In this document: in pieces, positions 25,141-33,663 of the stretch
Layout of the letters: every line of letters begins with the position of its first letter
How positions within the stretch are numbered: position 1 is the first letter of the stretch
NCBI RefSeq assembly: GCF_003663885.1
Contig: NZ_RCCE01000003.1
Coordinates: 62,001-126,000, forward strand
Length of the DNA: 64,000 bases
Origin: Litoreibacter meonggei
GTDB taxonomy: Bacteria > Pseudomonadota > Alphaproteobacteria > Rhodobacterales > Rhodobacteraceae
Direction: 5' to 3'
Notes under the pieces: generated by a model
Databases searched by the model: none
Seen by the model: the letters and a program-made list of their open reading frames with translations, nothing else
What the model was told of the DNA's origin: nothing
Program-made: the position numbers and the translations under genes

Positions 25141-26392
25141 GGGTTACTCCATGCGCCTGCTCCGGGGCATCTGCGAAGCGGTCATAATCCAGCCGGTCCG
25201 AGTAGCAAAACGCGTGCAACGCCAGCAATGCGGCGGCATCCACCGAGGAAATGGTGCCCTTCACCAATTGGAACGAGCCCTGAGGGTCATAGTCAAAATG
25301 GCGCTCAAGCGTGCCCTTAACGGACGCAAAGTAAGTCTCGTTCGTGCCAAGGTAACCACTCAGGATAATCATTTTCGGCCCAAGCAGCTTGGCAGTGCTG
25401 TCCAGCGCAGGCGCAAGTTTCTCACCTGCCTCTGCAACAAATTCAGCCGCGTCCGGATCATCCAACGCATCAAGCAGCGAGGCCGCGTAAAACGACAGCT
25501 TCGAGGTGTCAAAAGCGCGGTGCTCCAGCTTGCCCAACTGCGACAACAGCCCAAAGCCCGTTGCGGACAGGTTCAGGCAATCATGCCGCCCACACACACA
25601 GGTCAGTGGCCGTTCTTCCGCGCGAAAATGGCCCAAGAGGCCAGAGATACCGGAATCGCCACGCACCAAACGGTTGTCGGACACCACGCCTGCGCCAACA
25701 AACGTCGCAGCGTGAATGAGTGTAAAATCCGCCACATCACGCGCGCCGCCGAACCGCATCTCTGCAATGGCCAGCGCATTCGAGATGTTCTCGATCTCGA
25801 TTGGCAAATCAATGATCTTCTGGATTTCACGGCAGAACTGGCCACCATCATTGGCCCAGCCGAAATAGTCAGATGTCACGATTTCGGCACGGTCCGGCAG
25901 CGTCCTGCCAGACAGCGCCACCCCGATCCCCACAATCCGGTTAACATCAATCTCAGATACTTCTATCAAGTCACGCAACGCCTCGGCATAGACCCGAGCG
26001 GCGTCAACGACATCACCAAGTGGAACATTCTCGGGGCGGCTGCTTGCGCACAGCTTCCCGTCCGCGTCGCAAATCGACACTTCCGAGTGATAAGCAGAAA
26101 CGGTGATGCCAACGGCAAACAGGCCGTCTTTCACAATGTGAAGGCCTGTTTTAGGGCGACCGACGTGCTTCTTCTTTTCTTTGGCTTTGTCGGTTGCACT
26201 CGACTCTTGAATGATCCCAGCGGCCAGCAATTCCCTAACGATACGGGTTGCGGCCATTTCCGAGAACCCACACATCCGAGCAAGTTCCGCCCGCGAGATG
26301 CCCGGCTCTGCCTGAACCCGCGATAGGATCATACCGCGATGCGTCTTCCGTAAACTTGCAGGCGTAGCGCTTGAGCGTAACTTAATAACCAT
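25133..26392 (-). CDS. ROK-family transcriptional regulator
   Basis: This 419-aa protein has an N-terminal winged helix (about residues 10-70; SRAELARMCGFSEMAATRIVRELLAAG) and a ROK sugar-kinase-like domain with the zinc motif C-x-C-G-x-x-x-C (CVCGRHDC) and the GHFRAEE His region. This is the NagC/XylR regulator design, which usually senses sugars or phosphosugars. It is first in the operon and overlaps the permease gene, so it probably controls its own unit. A sugar-sensing family here is a hint that the transported compound could be a sulfated sugar rather than choline sulfate. Confidence 0.88.
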   Translation of the reverse strand: MVIKLRSSATPASLRKTHRGMILSRVQAEPGISRAELARMCGFSEMAATRIVRELLAAGIIQESSATDKAKEKKKHVGRPKTGLHIVKDGLFAVGITVSAYHSEVSICDADGKLCASSRPENVPLGDVVDAARVYAEALRDLIEVSEIDVNRIVGIGVALSGRTLPDRAEIVTSDYFGWANDGGQFCREIQKIIDLPIEIENISNALAIAEMRFGGARDVADFTLIHAATFVGAGVVSDNRLVRGDSGISGLLGHFRAEERPLTCVCGRHDCLNLSATGFGLLSQLGKLEHRAFDTSKLSFYAASLLDALDDPDAAEFVAEAGEKLAPALDSTAKLLGPKMIILSGYLGTNETYFASVKGTLERHFDYDPQGSFQLVKGTISSVDAAALLALHAFCYSDRLDYDRFADAPEQAHGVTHG

Positions 26393-26590
26393 CTGTTAGT
26401 TAATAATAGGGCTCACATGATTCGATCAAGACTTTCCTGTCTGAAGCCGTCCCGACTATCTCTTCAATGTAAGAGGCTGCGCCGAGTATCGAGGTATCCG
26501 ATTTCACAATAGAGGACATTCGACACTCCGCAGCACTCATGCGGTTTGGGCTCAAAGCCGCCATTCGCAGCATGCAGGTAAAGGTCGTAC
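26393..26590. other. Spacer upstream of the ROK operon
   Basis: 198 bp without a gene. It should carry the promoter of the ROK-TRAP-sulfatase operon (minus strand) and holds a dispersed-repeat copy. No clear terminator is seen for phoH transcripts entering from 26591. Confidence 0.45.
26547..26569 (+). repeat. Dispersed repeat copy, right of island 2
   Basis: Contains GGGCTCAAAGCCGCCATTCG, differing in only two positions from the core of the copy at 19458-19480 and in the same orientation. Confidence 0.65.
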
Positions 26591-27598
26591 CTACACCTTA
26601 GCGTCCGCCGCCTCGTAGGCCTCGATAATGCGGGCGACCAGCGGGTGGCGGACCACGTCTTTGGCGGTGAAGTAGCTGAAGGACACGCCTTTGACGCCCT
26701 TGATCAAAGTCTCCGCCTCGCGCAGGCCGGACTGGACACCGCGGGGCAGATCGACCTGCGAGCGGTCCCCTGTGATCACCATGCGAGACCCCTGCCCCAG
26801 ACGGGTCAGGAACATTTTCATCTGCATGGTCGTGGCGTTCTGCGCCTCGTCCAGCACCACGAAAGCGTTGGACAGGGTGCGGCCCCGCATGAAGGCCAGG
26901 GGGGCGATCTCGATGCGCTTTTCCTCGATCAATTTGGCGGTCTGCTTGCCCGGCAGGAAATCCCCCAAGGCGTCATAAAGAGGCTGCATGTAAGGGTCGA
27001 CCTTGTCCTTCATGTCGCCGGGCAGGAAGCCCAGACGCTCCCCTGCTTCCACGGCGGGGCGGGACAGGATAATTTTATCGACCTTGCCGGTGATGAACAA
27101 AGATACGCCTACGGCCACGGCCAGATAGGTTTTGCCGGTGCCGGCAGGGCCGATGCCGAAGGCCAGTTCGTTGTTGAACAGGGCGTTGACGTATTCTTTT
27201 TGCGCCTGCGTGCGCGGCTCGACGGTTTTCTTGCGGGTCTTGATCTCGACGCCCGCGTTGAACATCTCGATCTGATCGCCGTCGCGAATGCCGGTGTTGT
27301 CGGCGGAGCGGCCCATGCGGATTTCCGCCTCGATATCCGCCATCTCGACCGAGCGTCCACCTTCAAGCCGGATATACAGCGCCTTGATTACGTCAGCGGC
27401 CTTCTCGGCGGCTTCGCCCATCACCGCAAGCTGATTACCACGGCGCACGATTTGCACGCCAAGCACCTGTTCGACTTGGGCAAGGTTGCGGTCGAACTCT
27501 CCACACAGGTCTATCAGTAACCGGTTGTCGGGAAACTCCAGAAGGATTTCAGACGGGGCGACATCCGTGGGGGTCACGGTCAGATCACTGATGGTCAA
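26591..27598 (-). CDS. phoH: PhoH family protein (YbeZ type)
   Basis: The 335-aa cytoplasmic P-loop ATPase has an N-terminal KH-like region and a PhoH domain with Walker A GPAGTGKTYLAVA, the RPAVEAGERLGFLPGD motif, Walker B VVLDEAQN and sensor TGDRSQVDLP. YbeZ-type PhoH acts with the RNase YbeY in rRNA maturation in other bacteria. It usually sits in miaB-phoH-ybeY-lnt order. Here miaB is about 1.3 kb upstream but no ybeY follows within the window; the ROK/sulfatase island occupies that position. A strong terminator lies upstream, so phoH needs its own promoter in the 27599-27690 spacer. Confidence 0.93.
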   Translation of the reverse strand: MTISDLTVTPTDVAPSEILLEFPDNRLLIDLCGEFDRNLAQVEQVLGVQIVRRGNQLAVMGEAAEKAADVIKALYIRLEGGRSVEMADIEAEIRMGRSADNTGIRDGDQIEMFNAGVEIKTRKKTVEPRTQAQKEYVNALFNNELAFGIGPAGTGKTYLAVAVGVSLFITGKVDKIILSRPAVEAGERLGFLPGDMKDKVDPYMQPLYDALGDFLPGKQTAKLIEEKRIEIAPLAFMRGRTLSNAFVVLDEAQNATTMQMKMFLTRLGQGSRMVITGDRSQVDLPRGVQSGLREAETLIKGVKGVSFSYFTAKDVVRHPLVARIIEAYEAADAKV

Positions 27599-27690
27599 CG
27601 AGCTCTCCTGCGTTGGGGCTTAAGGCAAGGGTGCATGAGGGGGCACGGGGGTGCAAGGGGTGGCTTGCATGTTTCGCAGGATTGAGACGA

Positions 27691-27718
27691 AAAAGGCTGC
27701 CCCTGCGGGCAGCCTTTT
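27691..27718. terminator. Strong intrinsic terminator after the lipoprotein gene
   Basis: A 12-bp perfect stem (AAAAGGCTGCCC at 27691-27702 with its complement at 27707-27718) closes a 4-nt loop and is flanked by A and T runs on both sides. It lies 26 nt past the lipoprotein stop on the minus strand. Confidence 0.88.
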
Positions 27719-27743
27719 CCAAACTTGCGTAAATGCGGTTCAC

Positions 27744-28064
27744 CTAGATCGGGTCGCGCACATCGTCGGAGCCGCGGTAGTTGCCAGTCGCGTAGCCGGG
27801 AGGGGCTGCACCGGAACACACAGGCTTGCCCTTGCGGTCCAGGCGGGCGGACAGGTAGCCCTCGATGCCGTCATCAATGATCCAGTGGTCGCACCCGCGT
27901 GGGTCGACCCAGATACCGGCTTCCAGCTGGCTCAGATCCTTACTGCCACGGCCAAAAATGCCGCTGCCATAGTCGCGTGTCTTGTCGCCGTTGTTGTTTT
28001 CACCGGTACACGCGGTCATTGCGCCCAAGGCTGCGACGGCGATGATTGTCTTGCTCAGTTTCAT
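27744..28064 (-). CDS. Small lipoprotein with an IWVDP-GC-HW-DDG motif
   Basis: This 106-aa protein starts with a lipoprotein signal (MKLSKTIIAVAALGAMTAC; lipobox Cys about residue 19), so the mature protein is membrane-anchored in the periplasm. Its middle carries IWVDP-x-GC-x-HW, DDG-x-EG and KGKPVC. The same block occurs in the adjacent OmpA-family protein, so the two share a small domain with two Cys and an invariant HW pair. It lies 12 nt downstream of the OmpA-family gene in the same operon. Function unknown; envelope role inferred. Confidence 0.75.
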   Translation of the reverse strand: MKLSKTIIAVAALGAMTACTGENNNGDKTRDYGSGIFGRGSKDLSQLEAGIWVDPRGCDHWIIDDGIEGYLSARLDRKGKPVCSGAAPPGYATGNYRGSDDVRDPI

Positions 28065-28076
28065 GTCATCGTTCCC

Positions 28077-28715
28077 TTAGCGGATGCACTTGATTTCAAC
28101 ACGGCGGTTCGCCGCCATGCCGCGCGCGGTGCGGTTGGATGCCTTCGGCACCCGCTCGCCATAGCCGCGCGTCGATGTGACCCGAGCCCCGACCGAGCGT
28201 GCGACCTGCGCAACCGCATTGGCGCGGCGCTGAGACAAGTTCAGGTTGTAAGCATCGCTGGCACGGCTGTCGGTGTGACCTTCAATCGCGTAGGCTGTGG
28301 CGCCCCCAGATTGGAAGAACTTCTGCAAACGCTTCTTGTTGGCACCGCTGATGCTCGCTTGATTGGTGGCGAATAGCTGGTCCGAGTTCATTACCGCGCA
28401 GGTATTGCCGCGACGACAAACAGGAATGCCCTGACGGGTCACGTGCGGCGTCATGAACCCCTCAAACCCATCATCCATAACCCAGTGCTCGCACCCATCG
28501 GGGTCTACCCAGATGGTCGGAATGTAGCGTTCGGCGCGAACCGTGTTGCGACGGACAATCTTGCCATTGGCTACGTCACCTTGGCTAAAACCATCTTCGG
28601 TATAGACATATTTTTGCTGCGCCGAGGCGTCAGTTGCCGACAACGTCAAAGCGGACACCAAAACGGCAAATCCCCCCAACGCGCTTCGCAGGATTTTTGA
28701 AAGATTGAGTGTCAC
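28077..28715 (-). CDS. OmpA-family peptidoglycan-binding protein with an IWVDP-GC-HW-DDG domain
   Basis: The 212-aa product has a signal peptide (cleavage after TDASA, about residue 29), then the motif block IWVDP-x-GC-x-HW-x-x-DDG-x-EG with PVC, and then a C-terminal OmpA/MotB domain with GHTDSRASDAYNLNLSQRRANAV and NRRVEIKC. The OmpA domain should bind peptidoglycan. GTG 28715 is chosen because GAGG precedes it and the signal peptide starts there; the frame opens further upstream without a better start. The paralogous motif in the next gene suggests the two act together in the envelope. Confidence 0.8.
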   Translation of the reverse strand: MTLNLSKILRSALGGFAVLVSALTLSATDASAQQKYVYTEDGFSQGDVANGKIVRRNTVRAERYIPTIWVDPDGCEHWVMDDGFEGFMTPHVTRQGIPVCRRGNTCAVMNSDQLFATNQASISGANKKRLQKFFQSGGATAYAIEGHTDSRASDAYNLNLSQRRANAVAQVARSVGARVTSTRGYGERVPKASNRTARGMAANRRVEIKCIR

Positions 28716-28847
28716 TGCCCTCGTCCTTATGCGTGTTAATCGTAAATCTAGTGCCACGGCCTCTAGGCCAGCCGCAGGTGAGTTCACCTATATCTGTGCG
28801 AGACTAGCAAACTTGAGTATAAATTAAAGCGCTTTTTACCATATATA

Positions 28848-28864
28848 GTTGCCGGATCGGCAAC
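28848..28864. promoter_or_regulatory. 7-bp inverted repeat upstream of the OmpA-family gene
   Basis: GTTGCCG and CGGCAAC flank a 3-nt centre, 42 nt past the miaB stop and about 130 nt upstream of the OmpA-family start. It could be an operator for that gene or a U-poor terminator of miaB; an AT-rich stretch follows on the minus strand. Confidence 0.35.
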
Positions 28865-28905
28865 AGTGCCACTGTTTGACCGCAGATTATCTGAAGTCTG
28901 GAACC

Positions 28906-30234
28906 CTACCCGCGAGACGAAAGCAGCACACCTTTGAGCGAATTCGTCACGCTAGACTCGATTAGCACCCGCTGCACGGAGCCGATCATATGCTCTGGCG
29001 CGTCGCAATGGACTGCGTGCAAGTAGTCTGATTTTCCAACGAGTTGCCCGTCGAGACGCCCCTTTTTCTCGAACAAGACGCCGACCTCGCGGCCGACCAT
29101 GCTGCGCTGTGCTGCGTATTGCTGCTCGGTCAGCAACGCCTGAAGGCGCTGCAAGCGTTCAGATGCAATGTCGTCGGCTACGGCCTCTTTTTCAGCAGCG
29201 GGTGTGCCGGGGCGGGCGGAATATTTGAACGAGTAGGCCTGCCCGTAGTTTACCTTACGGACCAGATCCAGCGTGGCCTCAAAATCTTCCTCGGTCTCGC
29301 CGGGGAAGCCGACGATGAAGTCGCCGGACAACAGCAAGTCGGGACGCGCGGCGCGAATGCGGTCGATCAGCTTGATGTAGCTGGCGGCGGTATGTTTGCG
29401 GTTCATCGCCTTGAGGATTTTGTCGGACCCTGACTGCACGGGAAGATGCAGGTAAGGCATCAGCTTGTCGCAGGTGCCATGTGCATCGATCAGCGCATCT
29501 TCCATATCGTTGGGGTGCGAGGTGGTGAAGCGGATACGTTTCAGCCCCTCGATGTCGTTCAGAGCCCAGATCAGACGGGCGAGACCCCATGTGCCGTCCG
29601 CGCCCTCGCCGTGATAGGCGTTGACGTTCTGGCCCAGCAGGGTGATCTCGCGCACGCCGCGTTCCACTAGATTGCGGGCCTCGGCGATCAGGCGTTCGGG
29701 CGGGCGGGAGACTTCCGCGCCGCGGGTATAGGGCACCACGCAGAAGGCGCAGAACTTGTCGCAACCTTCCTGCACCGTCAGGAACGCCGACGGGCGGGCC
29801 TTGCTTTCACGTTTGGGCAAATGGTCGAACTTGTCCTCTTCGGGGAAGTCGGTGTCGAGGGCTTGCTCGCCCTTGTTCACCTTCTCCATCAGGTCTGGCA
29901 GCCGGTGATACGTTTGCGGGCCGACCACCAGATCGACCATCGGCTGACGGCGCATGATCTCGCCCCCTTCGGCCTGTGCCACGCAACCGGCGACGCCGAT
30001 TTTCAGATCGGGATTTTCCTCCTTCAAGGGACGCATGCGCCCCAGATCGGAATAGAGCTTTTCGGCGGCCTTCTCGCGGATGTGGCAAGTGTTGAGCAGG
30101 ATCATATCCGCGTCACCGATAGCCTCGGTCGTTTCATAGCCGTCTGCGCCCAAAGCTTCGGCCATGCGTTCGCTGTCATAGACGTTCATCTGGCAGCCAT
30201 AGGTCTTGATATAGAGCTTCTTAGCGTTCGACAT
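28906..30234 (-). CDS. miaB: tRNA-2-methylthio-N6-dimethylallyladenosine synthase
   Basis: MiaB is a radical-SAM methylthiotransferase that converts i6A37 to ms2i6A37 in tRNA. The 442-aa protein has the N-terminal cluster domain ([25 protein letters not shown]), the radical-SAM triad [10 protein letters not shown] (C-x3-C-x2-C) with VPYTRG, and a C-terminal TRAM domain (about 375-440). All six cluster cysteines are present and the length is normal. It is upstream of the OmpA/lipoprotein pair and phoH on the same strand. Confidence 0.97.
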   Translation of the reverse strand: MSNAKKLYIKTYGCQMNVYDSERMAEALGADGYETTEAIGDADMILLNTCHIREKAAEKLYSDLGRMRPLKEENPDLKIGVAGCVAQAEGGEIMRRQPMVDLVVGPQTYHRLPDLMEKVNKGEQALDTDFPEEDKFDHLPKRESKARPSAFLTVQEGCDKFCAFCVVPYTRGAEVSRPPERLIAEARNLVERGVREITLLGQNVNAYHGEGADGTWGLARLIWALNDIEGLKRIRFTTSHPNDMEDALIDAHGTCDKLMPYLHLPVQSGSDKILKAMNRKHTAASYIKLIDRIRAARPDLLLSGDFIVGFPGETEEDFEATLDLVRKVNYGQAYSFKYSARPGTPAAEKEAVADDIASERLQRLQALLTEQQYAAQRSMVGREVGVLFEKKGRLDGQLVGKSDYLHAVHCDAPEHMIGSVQRVLIESSVTNSLKGVLLSSRG

Positions 30235-30348
30235 GATACACCTGCGGGGTAAGGGTTGAGGCGGGGCATAACGCAGCCTGTGCGATCTTGCAATTCAAGG
30301 CGGTATGACAGAGTTTAGCGGCGAGCGAAGAAGGAAAGAACAACAGGC

Positions 30349-31209
30349 ATGCGGCACAGCTCTCTCAGCGCGTTTTTGAGCGTCGCACCGACACAGCTTT
30401 CGCCCAAGGGGCCGTTCGCGCTTGTCTTTATCGAGGATGATGCTGAGGTCGAAAGCACCATCGCACATGTGCAAAAGATGGGCTTCCGTGACGTTTTGGC
30501 ATTTGCAGCCGGTGATCTGCTGCCAAACGACCGCGAAGGCCTGCACCTGATTGAAACCAACGTGCACGAGTTGGACGCCTTTGCCACGATTACTACTGAA
30601 GTAATCAAGCTCTTTCCCGATGTCTGGATGCACTACTGCTTCAATGCGGAATACATGTTCTTCCCGTTCTGCGAGACCAGAAATGTGCGCGAATTGATTG
30701 CGTTCAACATTGAGGAACGGCGCCACACTGTGATGACCTATGTGGTTGACCTGTACTCAAAAGACCTTGGAAAACACCCGAATGCCGTATCGCTTGAGCA
30801 AGCGTATCTGGACAAGTCCGGCTATTATGCGTTGGCGCGATTTACCGAGGACGGGAAACCGCTGGAACGGCAGCTCGACTTCTTTGGCGGGCTGCGCTGG
30901 CGGTTCGAGGAACATATCCCATGGGCGCGCCGTCGCATTGATCGTGTCGGGCTGTTTCATGCTGTAAAAGGTCTTCAACTGCGCGGCGATCACACCTTCA
31001 ACCTAGAAGAATACAACACCTATTGCTGCCCTTGGCACCACAACATTTCTGCCACGATCTGCTCGTTCCGCACGGCCAAGGCGCTGGTTTCCAACCCGGG
31101 CTCCATGTACGCGATCCCGCATTTCTGGTGGAAGAACTCAGCCAAGTTTGAATGGAATTCGAACCAATTGCTGGAGCTGGGACTAATGGAACCGGGGCAG
31201 TGGTTCTAG
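30349..31209 (+). CDS. Glycosyltransferase-like protein (GT2-type, Rhodobacterales)
   Basis: This 286-aa soluble protein resembles roseobacter proteins labelled glycosyltransferase family 2. Supporting stretches are FALVFIEDDAEVESTIAHVQKMGFRDVLAF (a GT-A-like start), HYCFNAEYMFFPFCE in place of the usual DADEF motif, and a C-terminal YNTYCCPWHHN...FWWKNSAKFEWN. A classic DxD metal site is not obvious, so activity is uncertain. It stands alone, divergent from miaB, with a hairpin terminator after it. Confidence 0.65.
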   Translation: MRHSSLSAFLSVAPTQLSPKGPFALVFIEDDAEVESTIAHVQKMGFRDVLAFAAGDLLPNDREGLHLIETNVHELDAFATITTEVIKLFPDVWMHYCFNAEYMFFPFCETRNVRELIAFNIEERRHTVMTYVVDLYSKDLGKHPNAVSLEQAYLDKSGYYALARFTEDGKPLERQLDFFGGLRWRFEEHIPWARRRIDRVGLFHAVKGLQLRGDHTFNLEEYNTYCCPWHHNISATICSFRTAKALVSNPGSMYAIPHFWWKNSAKFEWNSNQLLELGLMEPGQWF

Positions 31210-31218
31210 GTGAGAAAC

Positions 31219-31240
31219 GCCCCCCGCAACGGCGGGAGGC
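31219..31240. terminator. Hairpin between convergent glycosyltransferase and Hsp20 genes
   Basis: GCCCCCCGC (31219-31227) pairs with GCGGGAGGC (31232-31240) with one mismatch (G-U in the minus direction) over a 4-nt loop. ATTCTATT follows on the plus side and GTTTCT on the minus side. Probably a shared terminator. Confidence 0.55.
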
Positions 31241-31260
31241 ATTCTATTCAGACGAGTGGC

Positions 31261-31710
31261 TTATGCCTCTAGCACTTTAGGTTCGGATGCCTTGCCAATC
31301 TGAATTTGGCGGGGCTTCAGCGCCTCAGGCACCTCGCGCACCAGATCAATGTGAAGCATCCCATCCGCATGGTTTGCCGATGTCACGCGGACATGGTCGG
31401 CCAAATGGAAGCGCTTCTCGAAGGCGCGGGTGGCGATGCCACGGTGGAGGTAGGTCTTGTCCTCGCCGTCGTCGGCTTTCTTGGCCGACACGATCAGCGC
31501 GTTTTCACGCTGCTCGACCGTCAGGTCAGCCTCGGAGAAGCCTGCAACAGCGACCGAGATGCGGTAGGAATCGTCGCCGATTTTTTCGATGTTATAGGGC
31601 GGATAGGTGGAGGTTGTGACTTCAGACGACATAACACGGTCCATCAGGTCGGCGACCTGATCAAAACCTACAGTGGCGCGGTGAAGGGGGGCAAAATCAT
31701 AAGCTCGCAT
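31261..31710 (-). CDS. Hsp20/alpha-crystallin small heat-shock protein
   Basis: The 149-aa chaperone holds unfolding proteins for refolding. It has the alpha-crystallin domain from about residue 35 to 130 (YNIEKIGDDSYRISVAVAGFSEADLTVEQRENALIVSAKK; RGIATRAFEKRFHLADHV; DGMLHIDLVREVPE) and a C-terminal tail with PRQIQIG. ATG 31710 (MRAYDFAPLHRATVGFD, the IbpA-type start) has AAGGA upstream; two Met codons further upstream are less likely. It is a single-gene transcript. A heat-shock element was not identified in the 141-bp spacer. Confidence 0.93.
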   Translation of the reverse strand: MRAYDFAPLHRATVGFDQVADLMDRVMSSEVTTSTYPPYNIEKIGDDSYRISVAVAGFSEADLTVEQRENALIVSAKKADDGEDKTYLHRGIATRAFEKRFHLADHVRVTSANHADGMLHIDLVREVPEALKPRQIQIGKASEPKVLEA

Positions 31711-31851
31711 GGTTTTCATCCTTATCAAAAGCAATGTTAACGTTCCGGGCCTTCCACATGGACAGGCCCCGATTTGCAGTTACCGAACCCCATTCGGGCA
31801 TCCGGTGATATTGATTTGGGAAAGGATGTTCAGGGTTTCAAGACCCTGCGT

Positions 31852-32658
31852 TTACGGTTTGATAAACAACGCGCCAGAAGGTTGAATGCCCATCTGCAAC
31901 GCCACGCGGGACGCGCCTGTGTCCTCGCGGCGGAACACGCCATCATTGAGTTCAATTTCGTTTAGAAGCGTGGACAGGCGTTGATCGAGGCCCACACCAA
32001 GCGCCACTTTTTGCGACCGCCATTCGGCCTTCGCAGAGACCACCGACAAAATCACCGGCTCCCCGTTCTGGATGGCAAAGATCGGCGCGCCCGATGCGCC
32101 AAAATCCACATCGCATGACGTGACATACACACCGGGATCACGGGCGAGTACGTTGCAGGTTTCTTGGATGGAGGGGGAATTTGCGCGGTTTTTGGCGTAA
32201 GAGATCACCTGAACCTCCTGCCCACGCTCGACTTCAACGGCCGTCTCGAACGGGCGGATGGACGGGTTCTTGATCGGTTGATCCAATTGGATCAACGCCA
32301 AATCAGACGAAACTTTGTCGACATTGTTACGGCCCTTGAAGACGTAATCGGGATGGATCACCGAGCGTTTCGCCCCGCGATAGGCCGAAGCACGGCCATG
32401 TTGCCAGCCCGCGAGAAACTCTATCTCGGTATCGACAGTACGCTGCCCCGCGCTGTCAAAGAAACAGTGCGCAGCCGTCAGAACCAGATCAGGCGCGATC
32501 AGCGTGCCGGTGCAAAACCCGGACGTGCCCAGATTGATCCGGCCCACACCTTGCCATGCTTTGGTCGCGTCGAGCGAGGTTAGCGTCTTGAGAACACCTT
32601 CCGCCTGCGCCGACGTGGTCAGCAGAACTGCCGTGATTAGTGTTGCCAGAATTCGCAT
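31852..32658 (-). CDS. Secreted trypsin-like serine protease
   Basis: This 268-aa protein has a Sec signal peptide (ending TTSAQA, about residue 20) and a chymotrypsin-fold domain with the full triad: His in LTAAHCFF, Asp in SSDLALIQL and Ser in DFGASGAPI. Cysteine pairs that could form disulfides flank these sites. It should act in the periplasm or outside the cell; the natural substrate is unknown. ATG 32658 is preferred over the TTG immediately upstream. Confidence 0.88.
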   Translation of the reverse strand: MRILATLITAVLLTTSAQAEGVLKTLTSLDATKAWQGVGRINLGTSGFCTGTLIAPDLVLTAAHCFFDSAGQRTVDTEIEFLAGWQHGRASAYRGAKRSVIHPDYVFKGRNNVDKVSSDLALIQLDQPIKNPSIRPFETAVEVERGQEVQVISYAKNRANSPSIQETCNVLARDPGVYVTSCDVDFGASGAPIFAIQNGEPVILSVVSAKAEWRSQKVALGVGLDQRLSTLLNEIELNDGVFRREDTGASRVALQMGIQPSGALFIKP

Positions 32659-32742
32659 CAATCGCCCCGATATGCCCGTTTTGACCCTGATTAGAAAACA
32701 GTTAGGGCAAAAATGCGGCTAAGAGTGGTTCTTTTTGGCCCG

Positions 32743-33663
32743 TTAGGCCAGCACAGCCAGTGACACCAAGGTCAGCAGACTTGTCCAGACCACGATCTGC
32801 GCAATCGCGTCACTGCGGATATTATGCAGCAGTGCCAGACTGAACCCCATCGCGCCAGCGGGACCGGCCGACGCCATCAGGAATTGCGAGTTGCGCTCCC
32901 AGCCGTCGCCGTCGAACCTGCCCATTGTGGCGAAGACAGCCCACAGCAGCATTGGAAACGCGAAGAGCTTGATCAGCGTGAAGCTGATGACCACGCGATC
33001 CCATGCGAATTTGGTTTTCGACAACACCACTCCCAACGCGAACAATGCCACGGGGGCCGCCCCTGCCCCGTTGAATTGTACGAAAGTTTTGATCGGTCCG
33101 GGGATCGGAAATTGCGTCAGTCCGACGAAGACACCGCAAGCAATACCGACAATCAAAGGCGTTCGGATTAGTGACATGAAAACGGCGCGAGGCTGGGCCT
33201 TGCCCATACCGATCCATTGCAGCGCGATCATGGCCCCCGCAAAGGTCACGATAGAGTCGACCGTTACGACCGATGTCACCGGAAGCACGCCGTCGGGGCC
33301 GTAGAGCAGGATCGAGATTGGCAGCACGTAGAGCGCGTTGTTCACAAAGATGCAGCAAAACGCGAGCAGGACGGATTCCGCTGGATCGCGGTGAAACGCA
33401 TAGCGCGCAAGTAGGAAAGCACCGGTGAAGATCACCACTTCGACGACAGCATACAGCACAACCTCGCCCAGCGGGAACTGCGCCATGGGGGCCGTTGCGA
33501 TCAGGTTGAACACGAAAATCGGCAACAGCACCGTCATGGCGAAGCGATTGATCACCCGCGCGTCAGCGAGGCTGACCCAGCCCGCGCGACCCGCGACGAA
33601 CCCACCCGCCATGATCGCGAAGACCGGCAAGATCGGGTTGAAAAGAACCGTTAGAACATCCAT
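32743..33663 (-). CDS. AEC-family permease
   Basis: The 306-aa inner-membrane protein has about 10 hydrophobic helices and the AEC (auxin efflux carrier) profile: NPILPVFAIMAGGFVAGR at the N-terminus, INRFAMTVLLPIFVFNLI, and the C-terminal SAGPAGAMGFSLALLHN. Bacterial members carry small carboxylates such as malate or malonate. Its start overlaps the glcF stop (TGATG), placing it as the fourth gene of the glycolate oxidase operon. That makes it a candidate for glycolate or lactate transport, which is inference from context. Confidence 0.85.
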   Translation of the reverse strand: MDVLTVLFNPILPVFAIMAGGFVAGRAGWVSLADARVINRFAMTVLLPIFVFNLIATAPMAQFPLGEVVLYAVVEVVIFTGAFLLARYAFHRDPAESVLLAFCCIFVNNALYVLPISILLYGPDGVLPVTSVVTVDSIVTFAGAMIALQWIGMGKAQPRAVFMSLIRTPLIVGIACGVFVGLTQFPIPGPIKTFVQFNGAGAAPVALFALGVVLSKTKFAWDRVVISFTLIKLFAFPMLLWAVFATMGRFDGDGWERNSQFLMASAGPAGAMGFSLALLHNIRSDAIAQIVVWTSLLTLVSLAVLA

